From JAAYJR01 sp964545315 (GTDB taxonomy: Bacteria; Bacteroidota; Bacteroidia; Bacteroidales; Prolixibacteraceae): a DNA stretch of 64,000 bases. Every line of letters starts with the position of its first letter. Position 1 is the stretch's first letter. The DNA lies in assembly GCA_964545315.1 (NCBI GenBank), contig CAZJGI010000004.1, positions 1 to 64,000 on the forward strand, read 5' to 3'. The translations under genes were made by a program, and so were the position numbers. Under the pieces are notes generated by a model that saw nothing but the letters and a program-made list of their open reading frames with translations, had not been told where the DNA came from and did not search any database. This document shows, piece after piece, positions 9,701 through 17,442 of the stretch.

Positions 9701-10296
9701 GTCCTGTCCCCTACAGGTATTATCTGTGTCTCCATTCCAACAAAAGAAAATTGCAGGTTTTTTGCATCGGCGGGAATAGTTAGGGAGAACTCACCGCTGG
9801 CATTTGTCACTGTCCCGGTTGTTGTTCCCTGAACGGTTACAGTAACACCAGGCAAGGGCTGGCCTTTTTGATCCGAAATAAATCCTTTTACTTGCTTTTC
9901 CGGCTGCCATGCGGATTGCTGTGATTTATTTACTGTCCCTCTTTTTAAAACAATTTGTTTATCTGTAACTTCAGAAATAACAGAGACCTGTTCTTCAAAT
10001 ATCTTCAGAATCTCTTCCAAAGAAAGGTTATCAACCTGAATCGTAACCCGTTGTCCCTTTTCAACTACATCATCCTGGTACAAAAAGAAAAAATCAGTCT
10101 GATCTTCTATCTCCTGAATAAACTTTCTAACAGGAACATTTTTTAGGTTTAAGTCCAACCTGGTTTGAGAATAGGATTCTGCCCAAACCATCGAAAAAAG
10201 AAGAAATGAAAAAAGAAATGTTAGTTTCATTTTCTTGGAATTTAGATTACTACCAATAATACGAAAAAGGTAGTCTTCTTTTAACAATTTTTTCAT
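6775..10296 (-). CDS. SusC/RagA-family TonB-linked outer-membrane receptor with STN domain
   Basis: A 1173-residue protein. After a signal peptide ending near ESYSQ comes an STN (secretin/TonB short N-terminal) domain about residues 45-115, a carboxypeptidase-regulatory-like domain about 135-225 (VKGFISDQKGQPLPGVTVTV), a TonB box (EEIVAVGYG), a plug with LYIVDGVI and NGVIIVETKSG, and a large beta-barrel to the C-terminus. The barrel imports substrate delivered by SusD, powered by TonB. The STN domain marks it as a transducer that signals to the FecR anti-sigma factor encoded just upstream, so it is probably both transporter and sensor of the locus. Confidence 0.96.
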   Translation of the reverse strand: MKKLLKEDYLFRIIGSNLNSKKMKLTFLFSFLLFSMVWAESYSQTRLDLNLKNVPVRKFIQEIEDQTDFFFLYQDDVVEKGQRVTIQVDNLSLEEILKIFEEQVSVISEVTDKQIVLKRGTVNKSQQSAWQPEKQVKGFISDQKGQPLPGVTVTVQGTTTGTVTNASGEFSLTIPADAKNLQFSFVGMETQIIPVGDRTTFTVVMEEAITELEEIVAVGYGTMSREVLTTSVSKLNTQVLENVSYANVASALQGTIAGLRVQSTSGQPGATPRIILRGGTSIDNPNGATPLYIVDGVIRESGLDFLNQHDIESIQVLKDAAATSIYGARASNGVIIVETKSGKAGVTRVTYNYNLVSSDVGRLYDLADAKTFVKFMRMGIAASGVKTASVLNFLTQANAGGIGNDLTNNTAFTLMELNDDNRFLLDREPDQWGAVWETMADPLDASRTLVFKGTDFQKTVFRRSYSHDHNLNISGGSDKATFNMGLGYLNNQGIAINTDYKRISFNVSGEVKVTDKLKFHGQVIYSKVTDSDVPSVGTVFKNNINTAQTSKYQFEDGTLAPGRLFTNGNPAYYISRYDAKQDRDYSTLSFGFNWEILPGLIFDPQVSLTSNQYYSRDFLKSYLNGPTTLVQTRQATGSQAARYQYQADPVLKYFTSFNNVHNIDAIAGFSYWKHHNRNVNATGRDAATDMIPTLNASATPWSVGGSESEMLLYGYFGRVNYNYDQRYLLTFNARYDGASNLGAQYKWGFFPGISLGWNLHNENFWDAVPGDISLKLRASYGVNGNISGLGHYEAQGNYALGSRYNDKAAIYNSALANDQLKWEESTTLNFGFDLGLFNGRINTIVDIYRRVTDNLLTDLAMPRSTGFTSILTNLGSLENKGFEIELNAQILPSSSEFQWNAALNVGLVKMKIIELPENGIENNRIGGVYIWDPEIGDYAWKGGLQEGGEMGDLFAYKQLSIYATDEEAAAGPVDNIVPGTDKTKHGGDVNWFDADGNNIISETDRVYMGNIYPDWTGGFTNTFSYKNLSLRVRTDFTLGHMIYNETKARVLGNFSGQNAISAAVAKSWQKQGDVTDIPRYYWADQNQKSNLYRGNSHYYEPGDFLAIREVSLAYTLPKNLIKEISSLRFNITGENLYYFTKYTGLNPEEGGTDGGRYPLPRNIIFGVQITPAF

Positions 10297-10343
10297 AATT
10301 TTGCAAAATTTTATTAGTTTATCTAATTGAATAAGTATGTAAA

Positions 10344-10381
10344 AGCCAGGCAGTGGTGGGACACTGTCTGGCTGTTTTTTT
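10344..10381 (-). terminator. Intercistronic hairpin between fecR and susC
   Basis: A 12-bp stem, AGCCAGGCAGTG at 10344-10355 with CACTGTCTGGCT at 10362-10373 (one G-T pair), and a 6-base loop. It starts within a few bases of the fecR stop. On the minus strand it is followed by only a short TTTT, while on the plus strand seven T residues (10375-10381) follow. It is well placed to end the sigma/anti-sigma transcript, so susC would need its own sigma-dependent promoter or read-through. Confidence 0.75.
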
Positions 10382-11564
10382 ATTTGATCACGTAATTCTT
10401 CTCATTTATTTTCACCAGTTCGGCAGATGCAGTTTTCGCAAGAACACCTAAAACTTTTTCCTTTTCTTCTTTCAATATTAATTTTCCCGTAATAGACCTG
10501 ACCCCCAGCATTGGATTGTCAAAATTAATTTTAATATCATAGTAACGTTCAAGTTTTCTGGCAATCCTGCTTAGGTCCGAACTTTCAAAATTCAGGAATC
10601 CTTCATGCCATGCAATGTAATTTATTACCTCTACCTCCGATATTTTTATTTCTGAACTGGTACGATTAAAAACTGCTAATTGATCAGGTTCCAGGCTATA
10701 CTCTTTTAATAATGATTTGTAACCCTTTTCTTTTAAAGTAACTATACCTTCAACTAATGTTGTCTCTATATAATTGTCAGAAGGATAGGCCGTTAAATTG
10801 AATTTGGTACCAACCACTTCTACATCTAGATCTTTCGTTTGTACAATAAATGGCATCTCTTTATCCGGTGCCACTTCAAAAAAACCTTCACCAATTAGAA
10901 AAACTTCACGTTTTCTTTCTTTGAAAAAGGAAGGGTAAACCAGCCGGGAACCGGCATTTAAGCATGCTTTTGTGCCGTCAGGTAACCTAATGGAAGAGGT
11001 CATGCCGTATGGGACAACCAATTGGTTTAGTTCATGATCCTGAATATCTGTCTTTGGAGATATAGTATCGTGATTATTGATTATAATTTTACCATCTTGA
11101 TGGTATACAACAGCAGATTTCTTCTCAAAAATAGGAATATTATTGTCTGTTCCTAAAATTAGCCGGGAATAATTTTCGTCGCCCGATTCAACTATTTGTT
11201 CATATATGCCTTCAAATTTTCCGGGTTTTTGAAAATAATAAATGGCAATTCCCAGAGAAAATGATAAAAGAGCAACTGCTGCATACTTGAATAAGGAGAT
11301 AATAATTCTATGCTTTTTGTGTTTTTTTTGTACTTGTTCAAGTTTTTTTAAGATTTCTGAAAATAAATCAAGTGATTGAGATTTGATATCTGCTTCCTTC
11401 TTTGATTCAAATTGTAAAATTATCAGCTTAGCTAAATCAATTTCCTCTTTCTCTGACGGATTGTCTTTTAGAAAATTTTTCCAGAAATTCTCAAGCTGAT
11501 CATCAGGTTTAAGTACCCAATGCAAAAAATCTTGATTCTCGAAATATCTTAAAAATTTATCCAC
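10380..11564 (-). CDS. FecR-family anti-sigma factor
   Basis: A 394-residue inner-membrane protein starting with GTG at 11564. A cytoplasmic N-terminal part of about 85 residues would bind the sigma factor. One membrane helix follows (about residues 87-108), then a periplasmic FecR domain (SIRLPDGTKACLNAGSRLVY, GEGFFEVAPDKEMPFIVQT, VEVVGTKFNL) and a C-terminal DUF4974-type segment (RIARKLERYYDIKINFDN). In the Fec-type pathway the periplasmic part contacts the SusC STN domain and passes the substrate signal to the ECF sigma factor. It lies 21 bases after the sigma gene and just ahead of susC, the usual order. Confidence 0.95.
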   Translation of the reverse strand: MDKFLRYFENQDFLHWVLKPDDQLENFWKNFLKDNPSEKEEIDLAKLIILQFESKKEADIKSQSLDLFSEILKKLEQVQKKHKKHRIIISLFKYAAVALLSFSLGIAIYYFQKPGKFEGIYEQIVESGDENYSRLILGTDNNIPIFEKKSAVVYHQDGKIIINNHDTISPKTDIQDHELNQLVVPYGMTSSIRLPDGTKACLNAGSRLVYPSFFKERKREVFLIGEGFFEVAPDKEMPFIVQTKDLDVEVVGTKFNLTAYPSDNYIETTLVEGIVTLKEKGYKSLLKEYSLEPDQLAVFNRTSSEIKISEVEVINYIAWHEGFLNFESSDLSRIARKLERYYDIKINFDNPMLGVRSITGKLILKEEKEKVLGVLAKTASAELVKINEKNYVIK

Positions 11565-11585
11565 TTTAAATAATCTTGCTTACAA

Positions 11586-12230
11586 TTAAGAGTAAGAAGG
11601 TGCTAAAACATAGACATTATTATCAGATTTTTTTGAAAAAAATATAAAGAGCATTTGTAAGATAGACGGATCAACGGTTTTACGAAGTGAAAGAAGAGCC
11701 CTGTATAATAATTTACGTGCTGATTCTACTGAAATATTCATTATTTGTGCTATTCCCGGGTAATCAATTTCTTCTTCAAACTTTAAATAAATTATCTCTT
11801 TTTGTCTGGATGATAAATTATTTATGGCAGATTGTAATTTAATTTTTATCTCCTCAGATATTTCAAATTCAGTTGAATTATCCTTAAAACTGTATTCAAC
11901 TAAAAATGGCATATCACTATCTTCTTCATTATTATCAAATTGTTCAAGTTTTTTTTGTTTTGCCAATTTTTTTAACAGGCAATTTTTGAAGGCAATGAAA
12001 AGATAAGGTTTTAAATGTTCAATTTGAATACTTAGTTTTTTACGTCTAAGGAACAGATCAATAAAAATTTCCTGAATACTGTCGCGGACAAGTTCTCTGT
12101 CAGAGCTTATTTTATATCCGTAAGAAATTAATCCTTTAATGTGGTGCTGGTATATTATTGCAAAACTTTTATCGTCACCTTTAAGAAAGGATTGCCATAA
12201 AGAATCAATGTCATTTGTCAGGTCAGCCAT
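11586..12230 (-). CDS. ECF-type RNA polymerase sigma-70 factor
   Basis: A 214-residue sigma factor with region 2 (DRELVRDSIQEIFIDLFLRR, about residues 59-78) and region 4 (LSSRQKEIIYLKFEEEIDY followed by a helix-turn-helix, about 140-190). There are no regions 1 or 3, so it is of the extracytoplasmic-function type common in Bacteroidetes transport loci. It should direct polymerase to the susC promoter when the FecR protein encoded next releases it. The gene is first in the locus, with a TATATTTG box 23-30 bases upstream. Confidence 0.94.
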   Translation of the reverse strand: MADLTNDIDSLWQSFLKGDDKSFAIIYQHHIKGLISYGYKISSDRELVRDSIQEIFIDLFLRRKKLSIQIEHLKPYLFIAFKNCLLKKLAKQKKLEQFDNNEEDSDMPFLVEYSFKDNSTEFEISEEIKIKLQSAINNLSSRQKEIIYLKFEEEIDYPGIAQIMNISVESARKLLYRALLSLRKTVDPSILQMLFIFFSKKSDNNVYVLAPSYS

Positions 12231-12575
12231 GAGTTATTTATTAACCACATAACAAATATAATAAAAATTAAATACTCGATTTTATTTTATTAGCACCTGA
12301 ATTAACTACCCTTTTATAATCCGAAGAGTAGTTGTAAAACCCTTTTTACACAGCATTAATCAGAAAAGGAATATGACTTGAAATTGCCGTACATAGTTCA
12401 AAAACGGGAAAAATCTGATCGATTACATTATCTGTAAATTTTATTGATTCTCCAATTTTTTTTGTAATTTTCGAGTGTTACTTGTCTTTGAACCTTCTGG
12501 GAAAAATTCGCTTTGCGCCCTTTTCAGAGGTGTTTTAAAGATTCACTTAGTTATCAAAAAGAAATATTAACAGAA
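12231..12575. other. Divergent spacer between the ECF sigma gene and the lactonase-family gene
   Basis: This AT-rich 345-base spacer separates two divergent genes. It holds the minus-strand promoter box at 12253-12260 and a small inverted repeat (TGTAAAA at 12333-12339 with TTTTACA at 12344-12350) that could be a weak hairpin or operator. A TTG-started extension of the plus-strand frame runs back to 12513 but looks non-coding. I see no RNA gene. Confidence 0.5.
12253..12260 (-). promoter_or_regulatory. Predicted Bacteroidetes -7 box of the ECF sigma gene
   Basis: The minus strand reads TATATTTG, an exact match to the Bacteroidetes TAnnTTTG box. It ends 23 bases before the sigma-factor start codon. 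No good TTTG box is seen at the -33 position. Confidence 0.55.
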
Positions 12576-13691
12576 ATGAAAATAAAGTTTTGTTTTTTTC
12601 TTATTTCACTTTTTTCAATTGGCTGTTATGCCCAGCAGCAAAAGGCGTCAAGATTTTATGTAGGTACCTATACCTCTCAGGGTTCTGAAGGAATTTATCT
12701 GTGCGATTTTAACAGCAACACGGGAGAAATCAGCCTCAATGAGGTATTCAGGGGAATTAACAATCCAAATTTTTTAAAAATTTCACCTGACCGAAAAACA
12801 CTTTATGTAGTTACAATGGTAACTCCTGCCGGAAAAGCTGACGGATTTGTTGAGGCATATAAAATAGGTGAAGACGGAAGACTGGATTTTATAAACAGGC
12901 AGGATTCAAAGGGGGCTAATCCCTGTCATGTAGATGTTTCACCCGATGGGAAAATAGTAGGTGTTGCCAATTATGGCAGTGGTACAACATCGTTATATCC
13001 GGTTGCCGGCGATGGAGGACTGCTTCCGGCTTCCTCGACTGTGGTTAATAAAGGTTCCGGCGCTGATTCCTCCAGGCAATCAGCCCCTCATGCTCATTCA
13101 ATAAGGTTTTACGGGCCGGGGAACTATATTTTCAGTGCTGACCTGGGTACCGACAGGGTAGACATTTTCAGGATTGATAACTTAAAACATAAACCAGCTG
13201 CACAGAAATACCTGAAGCTTCCGCCCGGATCGGGGCCGCGGCATTTTGATTTTCATCCCGACGGAGATGTAATTTATGTTATTAATGAGCTAAACTCTAC
13301 AATCACATCCTATATCAGAAAAAATAAAAAATGGGATTTGCTTCAGACCATTTCAACCATCCCTGAAGATTTTAAAGAAGTCAATTATTGTGCTGATATT
13401 CATATTTCAGCTGATGGCAGGTATCTTTACGGATCTAACAGGGGGCATAATTCAATTGCAGTTTTTACCATCGATCCTTCTTCAAAAAAAATGGAATGGA
13501 AAGGATTTGTTTCCACCCGTGGTGACTGGCCAAGGAATTTTGCCTTCAGCCCTGATCAAAGATTTATGCTTGCTGCAAACCAGAAAACAGGAAATATTGC
13601 TGTATACAGGATTAACCGGGCAAACGGTATCCCGGAATTTACAGGCCATGAAATTAAGATTCCTTCGGCGGTATGTATTGAGTTTTTATGA
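12576..13691 (+). CDS. Lactonase-family (6-phosphogluconolactonase-type) beta-propeller protein
   Basis: The ATG at 12576 is chosen because it opens a signal peptide (IKFCFFLISLFSIGCYAQ); the longer frame from 12513 would need a TTG and bury that signal. The mature part of about 350 residues matches the 7-bladed lactonase family (PF10282): FYVGTYTSQGSEGIYLCDF, HVDVSPDGKIVGVANYGSG, APHAHSIRF, GPRHFDFHPDG, GSNRGHNSIAVF and the closing NQKTGNIAVYRI. Cytosolic members hydrolyse 6-phosphogluconolactone in the pentose phosphate pathway. An exported copy probably acts on another sugar lactone or has a binding role. It is convergent with folE, with a 13-base gap. Confidence 0.85.
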   Translation: MKIKFCFFLISLFSIGCYAQQQKASRFYVGTYTSQGSEGIYLCDFNSNTGEISLNEVFRGINNPNFLKISPDRKTLYVVTMVTPAGKADGFVEAYKIGEDGRLDFINRQDSKGANPCHVDVSPDGKIVGVANYGSGTTSLYPVAGDGGLLPASSTVVNKGSGADSSRQSAPHAHSIRFYGPGNYIFSADLGTDRVDIFRIDNLKHKPAAQKYLKLPPGSGPRHFDFHPDGDVIYVINELNSTITSYIRKNKKWDLLQTISTIPEDFKEVNYCADIHISADGRYLYGSNRGHNSIAVFTIDPSSKKMEWKGFVSTRGDWPRNFAFSPDQRFMLAANQKTGNIAVYRINRANGIPEFTGHEIKIPSAVCIEFL

Positions 13692-13704
13692 TCTTAATAA
13701 GATA

Positions 13705-14328
13705 TCAGCTAATTTTCGTGCTGATCAATTTAATAAATTCATCCCTGGTGGCATTCTTTTGAAAAGCTCCGGTAAAATCTGAAGTAGTTGTTATAGAGTG
13801 CTGTTTTTGTATTCCACGCATCTGCATGCAGAGATGCTGAGCTTCTATCACAACAGCTACTCCCAATGGATTTAAGGTGTTCTGAATGCAATTTTTAATT
13901 TGTGAAGTCAGCCTTTCCTGAACTTGTAAACGGCGTGCAAATACATCAACCACCCTGGCTATTTTACTCAGTCCTGTTATTATTCCGTTGGGGATGTAAG
14001 CAACATGGGCTTTCCCAAAAAAAGGCAGCAGATGATGTTCACAAAGTGAATATATCTCAATATCTTTTACAATTACCATTTGCCTGTAATTTTCACGGAA
14101 CATGGCTGATTGTAATATTTCGACAGGATCGGTTTTATAACCCTGCAATAAGAATTGCATCGATTTGGCCACTCTTTCAGGTGTTTTATCCAATCCTTCC
14201 CTGGAAATATCCTCACCTATTAATTCTAATATATTCCGGTAATTTACTGAAAGCTCCCGGGTTATTTTTTCATCATAGGTTTCGATTTTTTCGTATCCGT
14301 TTAAATCATTTATTTTTGATATTGCCAT
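13705..14328 (-). CDS. folE: GTP cyclohydrolase I
   Basis: A 207-residue cytosolic enzyme that converts GTP to 7,8-dihydroneopterin triphosphate, the first step of folate (and queuosine-type) pterin synthesis. Zinc ligands are visible as Cys96 and His99 in SLCEHH and Cys167 in HLCMQMRG. The substrate-site motifs ITGLSKIAR and RLQVQERLT (about residues 117-141) and QHSITTTS (176-183) are intact. Length is normal for the family. It is divergent from mqnB, with about 105 bases of shared upstream DNA. Confidence 0.97.
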   Translation of the reverse strand: MAISKINDLNGYEKIETYDEKITRELSVNYRNILELIGEDISREGLDKTPERVAKSMQFLLQGYKTDPVEILQSAMFRENYRQMVIVKDIEIYSLCEHHLLPFFGKAHVAYIPNGIITGLSKIARVVDVFARRLQVQERLTSQIKNCIQNTLNPLGVAVVIEAQHLCMQMRGIQKQHSITTTSDFTGAFQKNATRDEFIKLISTKIS

Positions 14329-14433
14329 CTTTGCATATAATTAAATTGCTACAAAGATTAACTTTTTTTTATAAAATGAGTATGAAAATATGTAAGGTTT
14401 TAAAAAATTAAGAATTTCACTAAATTTTAGAAA

Positions 14434-15111
14434 ATGAAGATTTTAATTGTAGCCGCTACATGGATGGAAGTAAAACTTCTAGATGATGAACTGAACTCAT
14501 TTGATGAAAATGACGGCTTTATCAGATCAGGTAATTTTAATGGTAATAATATAGATATTCTTATTACCGGGATAGGTACTGTTTTTACTACTTACCACCT
14601 TACCCGGGTACTAAATCAAAATAACTATGACATGATTATGAACGCCGGTATTGCCGGAAGTCTGAATAAAGATTTGAAGATTGGTGAGGTTGTTAATGTA
14701 GTTTCCGATGAATTTGCTGACCTGGGAGTGGAAAGAAAAGAAGAATTTCTTACTTTATTTGAATCCGGATTTGTCAGACCGGATGAATTTCCCTTTAAAA
14801 ACGGTCAGCTTAATGCAACATATGACGGCTTATCCCTCAGAAACTTCAGGAAAGTCCATGGTATTACTTCCAATATAAGTCATGGCAATTTATCAAGCAT
14901 AAATCAGATGAGGAAAAAATATAATGGAGATATCGAAACTATGGAAGGTGCAGCTGTTTTTTATGTCGGCGCAAACATGGGAATACCTTGCTGTCAGTTA
15001 AGATCGATATCTAATTATGTGGAACCTCATGATTCAACAAACTGGAATATACCTTTGTCAATCGAAAATCTTAAGAGTAGATTGATAGAGGTATTTAATA
15101 CTTTAAAGTAA
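14434..15111 (+). CDS. mqnB: Futalosine hydrolase
   Basis: A 225-residue enzyme of the nucleoside phosphorylase/hydrolase fold. Marks are the N-terminal ILIVAATWMEVKLL, the glycine-rich NAGIAGSL (about residues 70-77), and the purine-site motif ETMEGAAVFYV (about 168-178). Futalosine hydrolase splits futalosine into dehypoxanthine futalosine and hypoxanthine in the alternative menaquinone route. The next gene, mqnD, belongs to the same pathway and starts 39 bases downstream, which supports this name over a general MTA/SAH nucleosidase. Confidence 0.93.
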   Translation: MKILIVAATWMEVKLLDDELNSFDENDGFIRSGNFNGNNIDILITGIGTVFTTYHLTRVLNQNNYDMIMNAGIAGSLNKDLKIGEVVNVVSDEFADLGVERKEEFLTLFESGFVRPDEFPFKNGQLNATYDGLSLRNFRKVHGITSNISHGNLSSINQMRKKYNGDIETMEGAAVFYVGANMGIPCCQLRSISNYVEPHDSTNWNIPLSIENLKSRLIEVFNTLK

Positions 15112-15150
15112 ACTCCGGGATGTTTTTATATATTAATTAATAGTTCGAAA

Positions 15151-15990
15151 ATGAGTAAGCTTACCCTGGGATTTTCAACCTGTCCCAATGATACATATAT
15201 ATTTGATGCCATGATCCATGGTAAGGTTGATACAGAAGGATTGTCGTTCGATATTGTTATGGAGGATGTTGAAGAGTTGAATAACAGAGTTCTGGCGAAT
15301 GAACTTGATATTTCAAAAATGAGTTTTCATGCTTATGCATATGCCAGCAAAAATTATTTACTTCTGACTTCAGGAACTGCAATGGGCAGAAAAAACGGTC
15401 CTATTCTGATTTCAAAGCATAAAGTGTATCCTGATGAGGTTGATTCATTGAAAGTTGCAATCCCCGGGATATTTACTACCGCCAATTTGCTGTTTAGCAT
15501 TGAATACCCTGCTGCAGATAATAAAAAGGTATATCTCTTTTCTGATATTGAGGAAGCTGTTTTGGGAGGTGAAGTGGATGCCGGTGTTATTATTCATGAG
15601 AACAGGTTTACTTATGAAAAAAAAGGATTAAAAAAAGTAATTGATCTGGGTGAACAATATGAGAGTAAGACCGGACATCCTATTCCTTTGGGAGGAATTG
15701 CAATCAACCGTGGCCTGGATGAGAATGTGAGGTTAAAAGTAAACAGGGTTCTGAAGAGAAGCGTCGTGTTTGCCAATGAAAATCCTGATTCGGGTTACGA
15801 ATTCATAAAGAAACATGCACAGGAGTTGGATGATTCAGTGATATTGCGTCATATCCGGCTCTATGTTAACGATTATACAACAGAGTTGAATGAGGAGGCA
15901 AGGGCGGCAATCAGATACTTATATAAAATAGCCTTTGAGAGAGGTGTCGTAAATCAAATTTCTGGGGATATTTTTGTCAAATCGTCATAG
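15151..15990 (+). CDS. mqnD: 1,4-dihydroxy-6-naphthoate synthase
   Basis: A 279-residue protein of the periplasmic-binding-protein-like MqnA/MqnD family. Marks are the opening LTLGFSTCPNDTYIFDAM, MSFHAYAYAS (about residues 66-75), the GVIIHENRFTY segment, and GHPIPLGGIAINR, which contain the conserved substrate-pocket residues. MqnD forms 1,4-dihydroxy-6-naphthoate from cyclic dehypoxanthine futalosine in menaquinone synthesis. It forms an operon with mqnB. The cyclase and MqnA-type genes of the pathway are not in this window. Confidence 0.95.
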   Translation: MSKLTLGFSTCPNDTYIFDAMIHGKVDTEGLSFDIVMEDVEELNNRVLANELDISKMSFHAYAYASKNYLLLTSGTAMGRKNGPILISKHKVYPDEVDSLKVAIPGIFTTANLLFSIEYPAADNKKVYLFSDIEEAVLGGEVDAGVIIHENRFTYEKKGLKKVIDLGEQYESKTGHPIPLGGIAINRGLDENVRLKVNRVLKRSVVFANENPDSGYEFIKKHAQELDDSVILRHIRLYVNDYTTELNEEARAAIRYLYKIAFERGVVNQISGDIFVKSS

Positions 15991-15995
15991 CAGAA

Positions 15996-16106
15996 GTGTC
16001 AGGTTATAACGAAGTAGTGGCCTATTTTGCTATGATATTCCTGTTCGGGGGCATTGGATTAATTACAGCTTATATGATAACAAATAAATTATCCCAAAGG
16101 GAGTAG
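15996..16106 (+). CDS. Candidate 36-residue single-helix membrane peptide
   Basis: The frame opens with GTG five bases after the mqnD stop and ends with TAG at 16104-16106, filling nearly all of the gap before the convergent M64 peptidase gene. The peptide would have a short polar start, one hydrophobic helix (about residues 7-28, VVAYFAMIFLFGGIGLITAY) and a basic tail, a normal layout for a small inner-membrane protein. The ribosome-binding site is weak and the start is not ATG, so this could be chance. I recognise no family. Confidence 0.3.
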   Translation: MSGYNEVVAYFAMIFLFGGIGLITAYMITNKLSQRE

Positions 16107-16110
16107 TTTT

Positions 16111-17391
16111 TTACTCATCATTGCAGTGAAGATCAATAACTTTTTGAATTGCCTCAATACATACAGGGCAGAATTTTTCAGCATTATTGCTTTTCATCCT
16201 GCAATCCATGTAAGGGCTGTATATACCTTTTGAGATGTACCCTCCGCCCTCAAATACACCCAGAGTGCTGCTAAATTGTTCAGATCTGGGGGTGGGTAAA
16301 GGTGTACTGACGTCAACCAATGATTTCCACTTTTTATTAAAATCTGTCAGCGTTGTAATATTAGGTTCCCATGGCTCAGTCTTCAGGTTATAAAAATTTT
16401 CATATGCAACATCGGATGTGTAATATTCATCTGCCAATCCTGCAAATCCATGGCCGAACTCATGAACGAATACCTCTCTTGTAAGGTGATTGTCGGAAGA
16501 ACAGACACTTAAGAAATTATAGAAGCCTCCTCCTCCGTAAAGTTGGGTATTGACAAGAACATACATATGATCATAAGGGACATTGGCGGCGATGTCATAT
16601 ATGGTCTTCATATCGCTGGTAGTCAGATAGCGTGGGACATTAAATGTATAAAAGGTTGAGTTTAAGATAGTATTATTATAGATATTATCTCCCGGTATGT
16701 CAGTGCCTGAGTCATTTGAAGGAGTAAAAACAGCCCTGATATTGAATTTGTGAATGTTTGATTTAAAAGGTTCTTCGTCAAACAAATAACCTGTAACCCT
16801 TCGGGCATCGTTAATGAATTTTTCTTTTTCGCCCTCAGTATAGCCTTCGGAAAGAATTACCACATCTACATTATGTTCCGGTTTCCCGTTATCAATGATT
16901 GTAACATATTCGAAGGGAAGTGGGTTTTCTTTAATTATAAAATAATCGGTGGGATTTATTTCTGTGGTGAATATTGTTTTAAAATTACCTTCCCATTGTC
17001 TTGCATCAATTTCAAGCCTGACCGTTTTTTTTGGATATGGAAAGATAACAGCCTGATAGAAAGTTCTGTTCATAGTCTTTGCTTCAGCTGTTGTCTGCCA
17101 TTCCTGAAAAAGAGTGCAAAATCCTTTAGAGTATAGTAATATATCTGATTCAGCATCGAAAACACGAAACCGGTATGTCCCGTAATTGAAAATATCTGTC
17201 AGGTTATTCAGGGAGCCGGCCCAGTGAGGCTCCTGTTTTATTTGTTGCGGATATACGATTACTTCTTTGGAATTGCCGCCTAATATAAAATCAAATCTTA
17301 AAGATCTGTTTTCGAAGAAATCGGTAAAATGTATTTGCCCTGAAATAAACAAGGGAAAAAACATAATAATTAAAATAAACTGCCTGATCAT
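16111..17391 (-). CDS. Secreted peptidase family M64 (IgA-peptidase-type metalloprotease)
   Basis: The ATG at 17391 is preferred to an upstream start because it opens directly on a signal peptide (IRQFILIIMFFPLFISGQ). The mature protein has an N-terminal beta domain (about residues 20-160) and a catalytic domain with the zinc motif HEFGHGFAGLADEYY near residue 315, and an upstream VDVVILSEGYTEGEKEKF motif typical of the M64 family (PF09471). Cysteines in the last 40 residues (DCRM, FCPVCIEA) may form disulfides. Such peptidases are exported, and some M64 members cleave immunoglobulin A; the substrate here is unknown. No type IX sorting tail is visible. Confidence 0.9.
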   Translation of the reverse strand: MIRQFILIIMFFPLFISGQIHFTDFFENRSLRFDFILGGNSKEVIVYPQQIKQEPHWAGSLNNLTDIFNYGTYRFRVFDAESDILLYSKGFCTLFQEWQTTAEAKTMNRTFYQAVIFPYPKKTVRLEIDARQWEGNFKTIFTTEINPTDYFIIKENPLPFEYVTIIDNGKPEHNVDVVILSEGYTEGEKEKFINDARRVTGYLFDEEPFKSNIHKFNIRAVFTPSNDSGTDIPGDNIYNNTILNSTFYTFNVPRYLTTSDMKTIYDIAANVPYDHMYVLVNTQLYGGGGFYNFLSVCSSDNHLTREVFVHEFGHGFAGLADEYYTSDVAYENFYNLKTEPWEPNITTLTDFNKKWKSLVDVSTPLPTPRSEQFSSTLGVFEGGGYISKGIYSPYMDCRMKSNNAEKFCPVCIEAIQKVIDLHCNDE

Positions 17392-17406
17392 TTTATAAGC
17401 ATTTAT

Positions 17407-17414
17407 TACTTTTG
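17407..17414 (+). promoter_or_regulatory. Predicted Bacteroidetes -7 box of the mscS-type gene
   Basis: TACTTTTG matches TAnnTTTG and ends 28 bases before the ATG at 17443. It lies within the upstream region of the divergent M64 gene, so both genes share this short control region. No clear -33 TTTG was found. Confidence 0.45.
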
Positions 17415-17442
17415 ACAAAATTAACAATATCAGATCACTAAA

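Noticed and set aside
12513..12575. N-terminal extension of the lactonase-family protein
   Set aside because: It needs a TTG start and would bury the signal peptide that begins at 12576.
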